Below, one piece after another: positions 21,597 through 32,224 of a stretch of 64,000 nucleotides of DNA; the stretch's first letter is position 1, and every line of letters starts with the position of its first letter. The translations under genes were made by a program, and so were the position numbers. The notes beneath the pieces were generated by a model. The model worked only from the letters and a program-made list of their open reading frames with translations, was not told the DNA's origin and ran no database searches. Source of the DNA: Cherax quadricarinatus (taxonomy: Eukaryota; Arthropoda; Malacostraca; Decapoda; Parastacidae); the NCBI RefSeq assembly GCF_038502225.1, contig NC_091293.1:12422562-12486561 (forward strand), written 5' to 3'.

Positions 21597-21910
21597 CCTA
21601 ATATCATGTTTATTCTTCCCCTATAATCTACTTTGTCCATAATTACTGTCTCATTTGCTTTGTCTGTTTCGTAAGTTGAAGTCCAGGATCATTCTTTAAT
21701 TCATGGTATAACTTAACAAATCTTTGCTGACACACTAAGCGGCGCCTCTGAGCAAAGTTCACACCTCTACAATACAATTGTCCTCAAATATTTGTTAAGT
21801 TATACAATGAATTAAGGAAAGATCCTGGACTTAACCTTACGAAAGCAGACAAAACAAATGTGATAGTAATTATGGACTGGGAATATTATAGGGAAAAAAC
21901 ATATTATAAG
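21597..21910. pseudogene. Inverted pair of PLE N-terminal fragments
   Basis: The right arm (about 21795-21910, plus strand) encodes a YNELRKDPGL stretch followed by KADKTNVIVIMD. This is the signature preceding the RT core of Penelope-like elements. The left arm (about 21597-21730) is the reverse complement of the same segment with point differences and small indels. A spacer of about 65 bp separates them. Inverted partial copies are typical of PLE insertions. The pieces are too short to be functional. Confidence 0.65.
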
Positions 21911-22240
21911 ACAGGGGAACTGACTTGTCCCTTAATGCTGCTCCATAAACAACACAAACATAGCTGATTAACTCATGAATAGTTATAACGTTGTCATTTG
22001 TTTCAGTCTCCTACGTGCGGGTTATTTGTGCTTTGTTCTAGTCTCGGTATTGTGCCGCCTTTTTATTCTTTTATTTCTTTCTTTCGTGAAGGGCTCTTGA
22101 TCTAAGTATCAAACCTGATTACCTTCCGTTCCCAAGGTCATGCATAACCCGAACGATTTTGTAATAAAGTTGGTAGAATTACCGACAATATGTAAAGTAA
22201 AAGGACACAAGTGCAACTAATGTGACATTTATTGTGGCAA

Positions 22241-22267
22241 CGTTTCGCTCTCCAGGAGCTTTATCAA
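22241..22267 (-). ncRNA. R5 hammerhead-like ribozyme motif, left arm
   Basis: Reads TTGATAA, A, GCTC-loop-GAGC, GAAACG on the minus strand. It is the mirror image of the motif at 22270-22296. Base 3-8 pair is U-A. Confidence 0.5.
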
Positions 22268-22269
22268 GC

Positions 22270-22296
22270 TTGATAAAGCTCCTGGAGAGCGAAACG
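22270..22296 (+). ncRNA. R5 hammerhead-like ribozyme motif, right arm
   Basis: TTGATAA, one extra A, helix II GCTC...GAGC, then GAAACGTT. The bases flanking the core and following GAAACGTT give only two helix I pairs (GC with GC) because the natural 5' strand is replaced by the palindrome centre. Cleavage activity is therefore doubtful unless the two arms exchange strands. Confidence 0.5.
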
Positions 22297-22396
22297 TTGC
22301 CACAATAAATGTCACATTAGTTGCACTTGTGTGCTTTTACCGAACGATTTTGGCGCCTTTCCTCTGAGTAATAATAATAGTAATTAATCTCAATGT

Positions 22397-24345
22397 TAAG
22401 AACATAAGAAAGAAGGAACACTGCAACAGGCCTACTGACCCATGCGGAGCAGGTCCATGTCCCCTCCCCCGGATTAGCCCAATGACCCACCCGGTCTGGT
22501 CACCTCCACTCAAGGAAGGAGCACGGCACCAGACCCAGCAGCACAAGCTAGTCAGGTCCAATTCACACCCACCCACACCCACTCATGTATTTATCTAACC
22601 TATTTTTAAAACTACACGTTTTAGCCTGAATAACTGTACTTGGGAGTTTGTTCCACTCATCCACAACTCTATTACCAAACCAGTGCTTTCCTATATCCTT
22701 CCTGAATCTGAAATTTTCCAACTGAAACCATTGCTGCGAGTCCTGTCTTGGCTGGAAATTTTCAGAATTCTATTTACATCCCCTTTATTTATTCCTGTTT
22801 TCCATTTATACACCTCGATCATATCCTCCCTAATTCTACGCCTTTCGAGAGAGTGCAGATTCAGGTCCCTCAGTCTATCCTCATAGGGAAGATTTCTGAT
22901 ACATGGGATCATCTTTGTCATCCTCCTCTGTACGTTTTCCAGAGCATTTATATCCATTCTGTAATACGGTGACCAGAACTGAGCAGCATAGTCTAAATGA
23001 GGCCTAACCAAGGATATATAGAGTTGAAGAACAACCTGAAGACTTCTATTATTTATACTTCTTGCTATGAAGCCTCTTAAGAATTTTGTTATCTTTATTA
23101 CGAACACAATTGCTTCGGCAATTATTGATTCCATAAATTTTCCCATTATGAAGGTAAGGCTTATTGGTCTATATTTCGAAGCCAAGGACCTGTCACCTGC
23201 CTTGTAAATAGGTATTACATTTGCCATTTTCCACTTATCAGGCACTATGCCAGTTTGTAGTGATATGTTAAAAAGATTAGCCAAAAGTATGCTAAGTTCC
23301 TCTTTACATTCCTTTAACACCCTTGCAAACAGTTCAACAGAGCCTGGGGATTTGTTAGGTTTTAGTTTCTCTATTTGTCTGAGGACCATGTCACTAGTTA
23401 CTGCAATCGTGCATAGTTTATTATCGTCCTGTTCTACATAATCTATTATTTCAGGAATATTGCTAGCATTTTCCTGGATGAAAACTGAGAGGAAGTAGGT
23501 ATTGAGAATTTTACACACATCCTTATCACTGTCAGTGATGTGACCAGAGTTACTCTTAAGTGAGCCTATCTTGTCCCTAATTTTACTTCTGTATACCTGA
23601 AAGAACCCTTCTGGGTTAGTCTTTGAATCCCTTGCGACCTTAGCCTCTTAATCCCTTTTTGCTTTTCTTATTCCTTTCTTTATTTCTCTCTTTAATTGAA
23701 TATACTGATTTCTTAACTGCCCATCCCCTCTTTTGATACGCCTATATATGCCTCTCTTTTGACCATTGAGATGTTTTAATCTATTCTTCATCAATCTGGG
23801 ATCATTTTTGTTAGATCTAATTTCCCTACTCGGAACAAAAGTTGTCTGGGCAGCTAGAACTATGCTCTGAAAAACTTTATGTTGGCGACCAAGATGACCT
23901 CCCTGACCCATAGTCAGGACATCCCAATTTAGCCCACCCAAGTAATTTTTCAGTCCCACGAAGTCGGCCAAGCGAAAATCTGGGACAGATATTTGATTGC
24001 AGTTATCTGGGTAATTCCATGATATATTGAAACTAAGTGATTTGTGATCACTTTCCCCAAGTTCATCATTAACCTCTAGATTATTAATTAGTGATTCTTT
24101 GTTGGCAAGAACCAAGTCAAGCAGATTGTTTCCTCTAGTTGGTTCTGTCACAACCTGTTCTAAAAAGCAATCCTGAACCGTATCAAGAAAGTCACTTGAC
24201 TCAAGATTTCCTGTCATATTGTTCCAATCAATTTGTCTAAAGTTAAAATCTCCCATTATCACATTAGACGCCTTATGAATTTCGTCCCATAACAGCTTAC
24301 TGCACTCCCTATCAAGGTTTGGGGGCCTATAAATCACACCCTTAA
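22397..24345 (-). pseudogene. CR1 element relic (second)
   Basis: The minus-strand 3' tail sits at about 22397 (plus strand AAGAACATAAGAAAGAAGGAAC). Frames 22691-23518 and 23648-24337 encode the RT start (NVIPIYKAGDRS, YRPISLTFIMGK), the C-terminal blocks (RPHLDYAAQFWSPYYRM, RRRIREDMIEVYKW) and the endonuclease part (MGDFNFRQIDW, ESDHKSLSF). The middle of the RT, including the FADD region, is deleted: the frame jumps from IIAEAI directly to the RGFIARSINNRS block. It is therefore an internally deleted, dead copy. It is close to the fragment at 60396-61290. Confidence 0.85.
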
Positions 24346-24835
24346 TGTGCCTTAATGTGATCTACCAGATCCATAATTATGCCCAGATTCCCATGTGTTC
24401 GAGTTCTTCTCATATTCTCTATTCTTGACGTGGCCTGCTGTTAATTTCTCCCGGTTCCATTAAGTGGCACTTAACTAAGTGGCACTTAACTAAGTGGCAC
24501 CTAACCTAGTAACTAGCATCCATCCTCCCCCCCCTCCCCCATGTACAACACAATGTTCCTGCCTTGCTTTATTTAACTCTATTGCAATCTGCAATCATTT
24601 TAAGGGCTTGCATTGCAAGGGATTTCTGCATCACCTCAAAAAATAGTCACAAGGCTGTTTACTCTGTCACTTATTAGTGCACAATACCACTAGGTCTATA
24701 AAAAACAAGATGGAAAAATAAAAATAAATAAAAAATATTTAAAATTTTCAAAAACCATCTTTAGAGCAAGGCAAGTTCCGAAAATAATAAACATGAATAT
24801 AATTGAAAAGCACGGGAATTGTTCTAAATGAAGTG
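24346..24835. other. AT-rich spacer, no gene seen
   Basis: Includes three close repeats of 'taagtggcac(c/t)taac' at about 24460-24505 and a C-run. Otherwise no structure is recognised. Confidence 0.5.
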
Positions 24836-26352
24836 CTGTATTAACGAGGTGTGCTGTATTAACGAGGTGTGCTGTATTAACGAGGTGTGACTGTATTAAC
24901 GAGGTGTGCTGTATTAACGAGGTGTGACTGTATTAACGAGGTGTGCTGTATTAACGAGGTGTGACTGTATTAACGAGGTGTGCTGTATTAACGAGGTGTG
25001 CTGTATTAACGAGGTGTGCTGTATTAACGAGATGTGCTGTATTAACGAGGTGTGACTGTATTAACGAAGTGTGCTGTATTAACGAGGTGTGCTGTATTAA
25101 CGAGGTGTGCTGTATTAACGAGGTGTGACTGCATTAACGAGGTGTGCTGTATTAACGAGGTGTGCTGTATTAACGAGGTGTGACTGTATTAACGAGGTGT
25201 GCTGTATTAACGAGGTGTGCTGTATTAACGAGGTGTGCTGTATTAACGAGGTGTGCTGTATTAACGAGGTGTGACTGTATTAACGAGGTGTGACTGTATT
25301 AACGAGGTGTGCTGTATTAACGAGGTGTGCTGTATTAACGAGGTGTGCTGTATTAACGAGGTGTGACTGTATTAACGAGGTGTGCTGTATTAACGAGGTG
25401 TGACTGTATTAACGAGGTGTGCTGTATTAACGAGGTGTGCTGTATTAACGAGGTGTGCTGTATTAACGAGGTGTGCTGTATTAACGAGGTGTGCTGTATT
25501 AACGAGGTGTGACTGTATTAACGAGGTGTGCTGTATTAACGAGGTGTGACTGTATTAACGAGGTGTGCTGTATTAACGAGGTGTGACTGTATTAACGAGG
25601 TGTGCTGTATTAACGAGGTGTGACTGTATTAACGAGGTGTGACTGTATTAACGAGGTGTGACTGTATTAACGAGGTGTGCTGTATTAACGAGGTGTGCTG
25701 TATTAACGAGGTGTGCTGTATTAACGAGGTGTGCTGTATTAACGAGGTGTGCTGTATTAACGAGGTGTGCTGTATTAACGAGGTGTGACTGTATTAACGA
25801 GGTGTGCTGTATTAACGAGGTGTGACTGTATTAACGAGGTGTGCTGTATTAACGAGGTGTGACTGTATTAACGAGGTGTGCTGTATTAACGAGGTGTGAC
25901 TGTATTAACGAGGTGTGACTGTATTAACGAGGTGTGACTGTATTAACGAGGTGTGCTGTATTAACGAGGTGTGCTGTATTAACGAGGTGTGCTGTATTAA
26001 CGAGGTGTGCTGTATTAACGAGGTGTGCTGTATTAACGAGGTGTGCTGTATTAACGAGGTGTGCTGTATTAACGAGGTGTGACTGTATTAACGAAGTGTG
26101 CTGTATTAACGAGGTGTGACTGTATTAACGAGGTGTGCTGTATTAACGAGGTGTGACTGTATTAACGAGGTGTGCTGTATTAACGAGGTGTGACTGTATT
26201 AACGAGGTGTGCTGTATTAACGAGGTGTGCTGTATTAACGAGGTGTGCTGTATTAACGAGGTGTGCTGTATTAACGAGGTGTGCTGTATTAACGAGGTGT
26301 GCTGTATTAACGAGGTGTGACTGTATTAACGAAGTGTGCTGTATTAACGAGG
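24836..26352. repeat. 18/19-bp two-variant minisatellite
   Basis: About 1.5 kb and some 82 units of two variants that differ by one inserted base, GCTGTATTAACGAGGTGT (18 bp) and GACTGTATTAACGAGGTGT (19 bp). The variants are interspersed in an irregular order that includes repeated blocks. Very rare substitutions occur (AAGTGT for GAGTGT near 25074, 26093 and 26333). The block around 26093-26335 looks like a duplication of the preceding one. Open frames across it are artefacts. Confidence 0.97.
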
Positions 26353-26531
26353 TGGAATGAGGCACAACTCGTTCTCACCGAACCAGACCTCAGACGCCGA
26401 CGGTGCCTAGAAGCCTCACTAATCGCCGTCACCGACACTATAGAATGCAACACTGGAAACTACAAAATTTCAAAAACATTGGCATACATGATACTTAAGC
26501 AGCACCAACCCAACAACACAGGAGTCACATG
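26353..26531 (+). pseudogene. C-terminal end of a PLE GIY-YIG endonuclease
   Basis: The frame after the minisatellite reads RRRRCLEASLI, then NTGNYKISKTLAYMIL, then stop at 26529-26531. This matches the end of the GIY-YIG endonuclease domain that Penelope-like elements carry after their RT (R-x-x-x-E-A-x-L-I, later N-x-G). A parallel, differently spelled copy is at 56900-57139. The rest of the PLE is lost to the left, where the minisatellite begins. A matching R4 terminal repeat with its hammerhead-like motif in the same sense follows at 26695, as expected for a PLE 3' end. Confidence 0.6.
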
Positions 26532-26574
26532 ATTTCATCGTCTACCCGTCCTCATCATAGGTAGAGGTTGTTTT

Positions 26575-26642
26575 GATAAGGACCTGCCTCGCATGGGCCA
26601 GTAGGCCTTCCACAGTGTTCCTCCATTCTTATGTTCTTATGA
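26575..26642 (+). mobile_element. CR1 3' tail fragment
   Basis: The segment 'ggacctgcctcgcatgggcc' followed by TTCTTATGTTCTTATG is the family's 3' terminus with its octamer-like tail. It has no upstream coding part, so this is an extremely 5'-truncated insertion between the PLE gene end and its terminal repeat. Confidence 0.8.
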
Positions 26643-26694
26643 CATTCCTCAGGTCACGTGCGTCACACCTCACTCTCCGCCTATATATATAATG

Positions 26695-26830
26695 TCTTTC
26701 TACCTCTGTATGTTAGAAGTGATCAAGGTCCCAGGACCGAAACGTTTTCTAATAAATATGTTATAGTGTTTGCTTAGGTGTCTTTCTAAACCAACTTGTC
26801 GGTATGTATTACCAAGGTTTATACCATAAC
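26695..26830 (+). repeat. R4 PLE terminal repeat
   Basis: Contains the hammerhead-like motif, then AATAAATATGTTATAGTGTTTGC, then GTGTCTTTCTAAACCAACTTGTCGGTAT and TTACC. The order (hairpin, AATAAA, GTGTCTT, GTCGGTAT-TACC palindrome) is the same in families R1-R5. Further R4 copies are at 57235-57342 (minus) and 59091-59173 (plus). Confidence 0.75.
26719..26744 (+). ncRNA. R4 hammerhead-like ribozyme motif
   Basis: The core GTGATCA replaces the canonical CTGANGA with G at position 3 and C at position 8, which keeps the 3-8 pair. One extra A follows, then helix II GGTCC-CA-GGACC and GAAACG-T-T. Helix I is the best in the window: TGTTAGAA before the core pairs with TTCTAATA after the predicted cleavage point (six Watson-Crick pairs, then a wobble). 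Stem III would be the self-complementary ACGT, so cleavage probably needs a dimer. Confidence 0.6.
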
Positions 26831-27327
26831 TGGATTTAAATTGACAGGATAAAATACACAAGTTAAGGTAGCAAAAGAATAATAAAAAAAATTATAAAAA
26901 TAAAAATGGCAATGACTTGGTTATAATATGCTAGTAAGATGGTAGACAGGATAATATAAAAGTTGTAGTTGAAAATACTAGTTTAAAAAAGTACAGAATA
27001 AAAATGGTCAATAAAAGAAGTTTACAATAAGTTTGATCAATATAGTTTAAAGCAAAATTGGGCAATAATAGGGATTTTAGAATAAACTTGGGCAATTGAG
27101 TATTTCTTAAAGTGAGGTAGAATTATTGAGGACAAGTTATGGTTAGTTTATAATAAAATAAGATGGAACAGTGATGCAGTAGATATTAAACACAATTAAG
27201 ACTATGAGGTAGAATGGTCGTTGGATACAACAATGATAATCAAAAGTAGTTGGGGTATTAGAATTTAGGGGGGCACAAATTTATGACAATATAACACTAA
27301 CTGTGGACTGTGGGTATTATCTGCACT
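26831..27327. other. AT-rich spacer, no gene seen
   Basis: Simple A/T-rich sequence with several 'ataaaa' phrases. Perhaps the 3' untranslated part of the ORF1-bearing element on the minus strand, but nothing proves it. Confidence 0.4.
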
Positions 27328-28315
27328 TTACTCTGATTCTGTTAGTCCAGCCTCACTTAGGAATGTTTTAAGGTCATGGTCTGTAGAGATGAAGTATCTC
27401 TTCCCAGTGGGCTGTTTCCTAACTGCGATTTTTCCATCCCTCACAAAGCACTGGTGGATTTTTTGGGCATAGCGTAATTTTCTTAGCCGATAAAGAAGGT
27501 TTTGTCTTGTTTTGGTAAGGCACTCATTGACGTAAACATCAGTTTTCATAGAAATAGATGTTTTTAGTAGGTTGTTTCTTTGTATGCTAGTTTGGAATTT
27601 TAACAGCACTGTTTTTTTACCTGCTTGGTAGCCCATCAGTTTGCAATCCTTTAGGTCGTCACTACGTATGTTAAGGCGAAGGTGGTCCTTGATAAGCTGT
27701 AGGGTGGTCTCCCCTCAAGGAAGGTTCCTTGATGTTGGTGAGGGGCTCTTGATTTAGGGAATTGGATCTGTGCTCCAGTTCCCCAAATTAAGCCTGAATG
27801 CCTTCCACATCCCCCCCCCCGGCACTGTATAATCCTCCGGGTTTAGCGCTTCCCCCTTGATTGTAATAATAATAATGTAGGGTGGTCTCCATGCAGGTCT
27901 CTTGGGTGACTGTGGATGGGAGATGTTTGCTGTTAACTACAACAGCGTCAGATAGCTGCTGTTGGTCATTATGGTCTTGGAAGTTGGTTATGACATTGGC
28001 AAGTTGTTGGTCCACTCTTGATCTTTCCTCTATAATGTTGGTAGTAAGTAGGGTGACTTGGTCTTTTAGAGTGTTGATGGTGTCTAGGGACTGGGTGTGG
28101 GTGTTACTTTGTTGTTCCAGAGTGTCTAGTTTATGTTCAAGAGCAGTGATCTTGTTGAGGTAATCTGCATTGCTAGCTTTTAGTTCCTGCATTTCTTGAG
28201 TTAGTTTGGTGATCGTTTGGTTCTGAATCGTAAGGAGTTTAGCTATTTCTGGGTCGGTGATCTTCTTGACATCAAATACTGGGAAGGAGTTATCTTGGAC
28301 TGTGGCGGTGGCCAT
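27328..28315 (-). pseudogene. Coiled-coil ORF1-like protein, split by a SINE
   Basis: The minus-strand frame from 28315 encodes a coiled coil (heptad-like stretch LTIQNQTITKLTQEM and following, about residues 28-110). After the SINE at 27713-27876 the same frame resumes. Its C-terminal domain includes YVNECLTKTRQNLLYRLRKL and a VRDGKIAVRK-type strand, similar to the FP-like C-terminal domain of ORF1 proteins in many invertebrate LINEs. These proteins bind element RNA. If the SINE and one copy of its target duplication are discounted, the two halves are in frame, giving about 269 residues. The insertion is therefore the only visible lesion. A host origin is not excluded. Confidence 0.6.
27713..27876 (+). 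mobile_element. SINE with (TAA)n-type tail and 14-bp target duplication
   Basis: The insertion begins CCTCAAGGAAGG, contains a run of ten C near 27811 and 'gggtttagcgcttcccccttg', and ends in AATAATAATAAT. It is flanked by GTAGGGTGGTCTCC at 27699-27712 and 27877-27890. The perfect duplication shows recent insertion. Confidence 0.9.
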
Positions 28316-28399
28316 GTTTGTTGTTGTCTGTCGTGTGTCTTTATATTCTAATAAGTTTCTTTCCTATGTGGTGCATAACCCACTGGAACTGATGGTTTA

Positions 28400-28570
28400 C
28401 TATTCCCCTTATGCACAATTGTTGCAGCATATGTGTGGAGCCCAGTTCTTATCCTGTTCACCAATCTTTCTATCCACAACAATTAGTACGGCGCTTCTGT
28501 GATGCAAGGGTCACCTCACCACAAATGCAGCAGAGGTTGTCTGCCCTATTCATACAAGTACGAGGCATCT
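28400..28570 (-). pseudogene. Relic of a Cys-pair zinc-binding protein gene
   Basis: On the minus strand a frame starting MPRTCMNRADNLCCICGEV (28570 downward), with a C-x2-C pair, breaks off at a stop after about 35 codons. A second piece about 60 bp further on reads DKNWAPHICCNNC. Together they resemble a conserved two-Cys-pair N-terminal module common in repeat-associated invertebrate proteins of unknown function. The pieces are frameshifted. No start or function is assigned. Confidence 0.35.
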
Positions 28571-29430
28571 GAATGAAAAAAATAACAAAACAATTAGGAG
28601 ATAAACAGAAAATTTATTCATTAATTTACCATTATAATACAGAGCAGGACAACTAAGCAGAAGTATTTATATCATTCAGTAGGAAAATAAAATTAATATA
28701 ATATGCCTCATATGCATATCAATAGCTTGCTCAGTGAATATATATTATAAGTTTAAAAAGTGTTTTGCTAAGCAAATCACCTATCTTTAACCTCAAAATA
28801 TAAACTTGCACATCACAACCACCTTCTGTGACTGCTGGAACAATAATGAAGGTCAGTCAGACTGTGAGTGTGGTAAGAAACACTCTACCACAAGCCTGTT
28901 GGAACCTGTTGTGACACGTAGAAAAGTAGAGCTAACAAACAATTTTAACCATGATATTCATTATCAGTGATCTAAAATTAGTTGGAAATTACTACTCTGG
29001 TCTCGTAAGCATTTTGGTTGTTGACCAGTGTTATCATTGTTGGCTGCCAGACAATATTTTGTAAGCCACGTGGAATACTGAGCTCAGACCTCCTAATGAG
29101 TTACCACCACAGAAGAAGGAGCTAGTGTTCCTCAGGGCTACAAATTCTCTGAGTGGGATGCTTGCTACCTCAGTATGTTTAATCTCATTACCTAATATAA
29201 ATGTCAAAGGCTACATTATTAATTCTAATATTATTTACTAACAATTTAAACGTACTTAAATCATTCCTAAAATGTAAATCCATCAATCTGTACATTAAGG
29301 TTACAATTCATACTCTACTTTTTCGGGGTGGAAGGATGTTAAGGAGCCCAACGACTGCTGCACCAAATTATTTACAAGCGAATCCAACAGTGGAATTTTT
29401 TTAGTCTCAATAAATTTTCACATCATCCTG
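28571..29430. other. AT-rich spacer, no gene seen
   Basis: AT-rich sequence with no sustained frame. It could include a terminal repeat of the adjacent BEL/Pao relic, but no paired LTR is visible. Confidence 0.4.
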
Positions 29431-30280
29431 CCGGAGAAGATAGATGCTAAATCTAGATGAAGTTCACCTCCCACAAGCCCCCACAGTGGGCCCTAGACAT
29501 GAGTGCTGTCCAACCACTCTCGTCGAGGATATGCCGGTCTAACGTCGACCGTCCAGTTTCCACCTTGTGGACCTCTAGGGGTAGAATCTTGTCAGATCTG
29601 ATGATTTTAACACCCTTCATTATAACTTTATACTCTTTCAAATGTCTAACCCTGTCTAAATGGCTCTGTACTTTCCCATCCAGCGGCCCATATGTGCTGA
29701 TAGCCTTCCTTCCCACTGATATGAAGTTCCATGGGTTTAATGACACTCTATTTCCCCTTTGAGGTACCCTATAAAAGCCTTTCTTCAAGGTGGTTGAGTG
29801 TCCGTCACTCCCTACCTGGTTCGGCTTACCTGGAGGTTCATCATGTGTTCCAATACTTGTTATTACTGCAGGCCCTGCTATCATGGTTGTGGCCTCCCTG
29901 CTTTCTGGTGTTGCAGGAAATTTGGATGGAATCTTGCCACCTATGATGTATCCAACTGGGGACCTGTATAAACCAATACCTTCTTTAATAGTTCCTCTTC
30001 TGGACAGGAAGTCATGCATCCGATCAGCTCCCACCAGAACATCAACATTTCTGACAGTGTCAGTGGTAATACCTTGATCAGCCAGCTTTACTACAAGCCC
30101 TTTTAGTTACTTGGCTGCTGCAGCAAGGCCTTTGGCCGTAATTGCCATAGGTAGGTCTTTACTACCAAAGCTTTGATGCTTCTTTGGTTATAGCTGCCAG
30201 CTTCTCTGCTATCATAGACATTTGTGCTCTAGCGTCAAAGAATACTTGGGTTGTTTCTGACCTTTTCCCCTTTTAAACCT
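29431..30280 (-). pseudogene. BEL/Pao-type LTR retrotransposon pol relic
   Basis: The minus-strand frame 29453-30034 starts GADRMHDFL, preceded by the remains of a VDVLV-type strand. It contains LYRSPVGYIIGG, the pattern of the aspartic protease and linker of BEL/Pao polyproteins. Upstream, around 30210-30250, TQVFFDARAQMSMI corresponds to the protease active-site region, but the expected D-S/T-G is D-A-R, so it is inactive. A matching gag-like relic on the same strand lies at 37064-37900. Confidence 0.55.
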
Positions 30281-30404
30281 CTACCTGCATAACCCCCACT
30301 CGGACTAGAGACCTCACTCACACTCATTACGTTGGCTACCACTTAAGGCATGGGCTCACTATCTTTGAGACACATTCCTACTAGCCTGGGGTTGCCTTAA
30401 ATTA

Positions 30405-30560
30405 TTGGGACATTCAAATTCAAATTCAAATTTTTATTTCTCTGTGAAGATTACAATGGGTGATTTACATATTATAAAACAATAATTACAAAGAAGGCCA
30501 TTAGCATGCCTAGCATACCTAGGCATTTCGGACAGACTAATAATAATTCTTACTCTATAT
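30405..30560 (-). mobile_element. 3' end of a non-LTR element (TTGAAT tail)
   Basis: Begins with TTCAAATTCAAATTCAAAT and contains ATGCCTAGCATACCTAGGCATTTCG. It resembles 41767-41920, the 3' end of the LINE inserted in the RTE element, including the 'ctaggcatttcg' motif. It is a severely 5'-truncated copy in minus orientation. Confidence 0.6.
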
Positions 30561-30990
30561 TACAAATTACAAATGATTAAATGGATTTACAATATGCATT
30601 ATGTTATTTGCCTCTGCGGTAGTTATAGCGCTCCCAGAGATGTGTCCAGCAGTCTTCTGCCTCGTGTTCCCCATAATACTTTACACATAGCTGCAACTCT
30701 CTTAGTTTCTGTTGCCTACTGCTCAGTGCTGCATAATTAAAGTAACTCAAACTAGTGTGTTCATTTTTACGGAACATGCATATTTCAGTTCAAGTGCCAT
30801 AGTACATTCCAACATTCGTCTTATGGGCTTTAGATTTGCATCTATACTCAGTTGCAATAATTTCTTTTAACATAATTCGTGTACATTCGCTGCCTGACCA
30901 CGGTAGAGTGCGGTTGTGCTCTGCACCCCTCTGCTGTTTTCAGGTGAGCTACCTCATTTCGTCTCTCAACCTTTGAGTAGTGAGGACGTG
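30561..30990. other. Spacer, no gene seen
   Basis: Unremarkable sequence between the LINE tail and the Tx1-like element. The exact 5' edge of the latter is not visible. Confidence 0.4.
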
Positions 30991-31039
30991 CGCTGCTGCT
31001 GCCCCTGGCGTTGATTAGTGGCAGTTATATTTTCACAGC

Positions 31040-31645
31040 ATGGCGCAGGCCAGCCGGAGACGCATAAACACAGTCTGTGTTGAGCTTATCCATGGGGCTG
31101 TGACAGGAACTTCTATGGACCTGCTACTACCTGCAATCATACGAGATACATATGGTATTGCTAACGAGGAGATATGTGGAGTAGCGCTGAATGGCACGAC
31201 GAGGATCTTTGTCAAGTTTAATTTGGCAAGTGTGTATGAGGCGGTGGTAGACAAGTACCAGGAGGTTACTTTGACTGTTAACTCCGTTGTGACCGTGTGA
31301 CTTCACGACGTTTCTCGCCATTACACATGGGTTAAGATTAGAAATATGCCATTCGAGGCGGATGATTCTGACATCCGTCTTGCGATGGGCAAATATGGTA
31401 CAGTACATATGGTCACTGTTGGGAAGTGGGCTACTGGGCCATATGCAGGGATACTCGAAGGAACGTATTCTGTGAAGATGACATTACGTTACCCTATTCC
31501 GTTGTACGTAGTGCTGCCAGAATTTCGGACCCAGGTGTTTGTGGCATATGCTGGGCAACGCCGGACCTGTCGGTTGTGTGGGTCATATGATCACCTAGCG
31601 GCTCTGTGTGGAAGGAGGCGTGGCAACATGGAACAACGGCAATGA
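31040..31645 (+). pseudogene. ORF1 of the Tx1-like element
   Basis: Frame 31040-31300 followed after a stop by 31346-31645. The second part ends in CRLCGSYDHLAALC, a C-x2-C-x4-H-x4-C zinc knuckle of the type that binds nucleic acid in LINE ORF1 and gag proteins. The stop at 31298-31300 and the gap before the second frame show that the copy is damaged. An acidic frame at 31786-32286 (SDVEDSLAMAL) is probably the ORF1 tail, since it overlaps the start of ORF2 by about 60 bp. Confidence 0.65.
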
Positions 31646-32224
31646 CATACAGCAGTAGAGAAGGGTGAGGAGCAAGATTTGCCTTATGTGACTGCCTACA
31701 CAAGGTGGGTCCTGGAGTGAGGAGGTCGAGAGAGCGGAGGAGATGGAGTCAGCAGGTGTGATGAGGGGATGGGGACACCCCTTCATTGAACGCAGCTCAG
31801 GTGTTGGAAGAGAACACCCCGACTGCGAGTGATAGCGATGTGGAAGACTCATTAGCCATGGCTTTAAATGTGTTATTGGCTGACAAGAGTATTGGGAAGG
31901 TTGGGAGTCCACACCTAGTTCTTGGGTCTGCTGTGGATCAGGGCGTGGAACAGGATCTGCGGTCTGCGCAGTGTGATAAGAATATTTTGATGCAAGTGGT
32001 GGAGGTGGAGGTCCACCAGTACAATGTAACAGACGACATGATGCAAGCAGAGGGAGCATCACGGAAGCGCACTGCTGCGCTATCTGACTCCAAGGACGTG
32101 ATCACGCCTGCTCAGCGCACTGGCAAAAAGTCCTGGGCAGAAGTTACGCAGAGAGGTCACAGCAGCCCTAAGGGGCAGGAGTTGGTTAAGAGCGTTTCTA
32201 AAGGGGGGGGGGAGAGGGACCGAG

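Larger units (their letters stand above)
22149..22352. mobile_element. R5: 178-bp palindromic insertion with 13-bp target duplication
   Basis: The 13-mer CCGAACGATTTTG occurs at 22149-22161 and again at 22340-22352. Between them lies an insertion made of a near-perfect inverted repeat (arms 22197-22268 and 22269-22340, one mismatch in the outer part) plus a short asymmetric left end containing GGTAGAATTACCGAC. Each arm carries one hammerhead-like core. The duplication shows the unit moved as a mobile insertion. It carries no protein, so it must have been mobilised in trans. Confidence 0.8.

Noticed and set aside
24836..26352. CRISPR-like array
   Set aside because: There are no unique spacers. 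Units are directly adjacent, and the genome is eukaryotic.
25934..26365. Repetitive frames in the 18-bp minisatellite on both strands
   Set aside because: Artefact of unit length; frames are lost wherever the 19-bp variant occurs.
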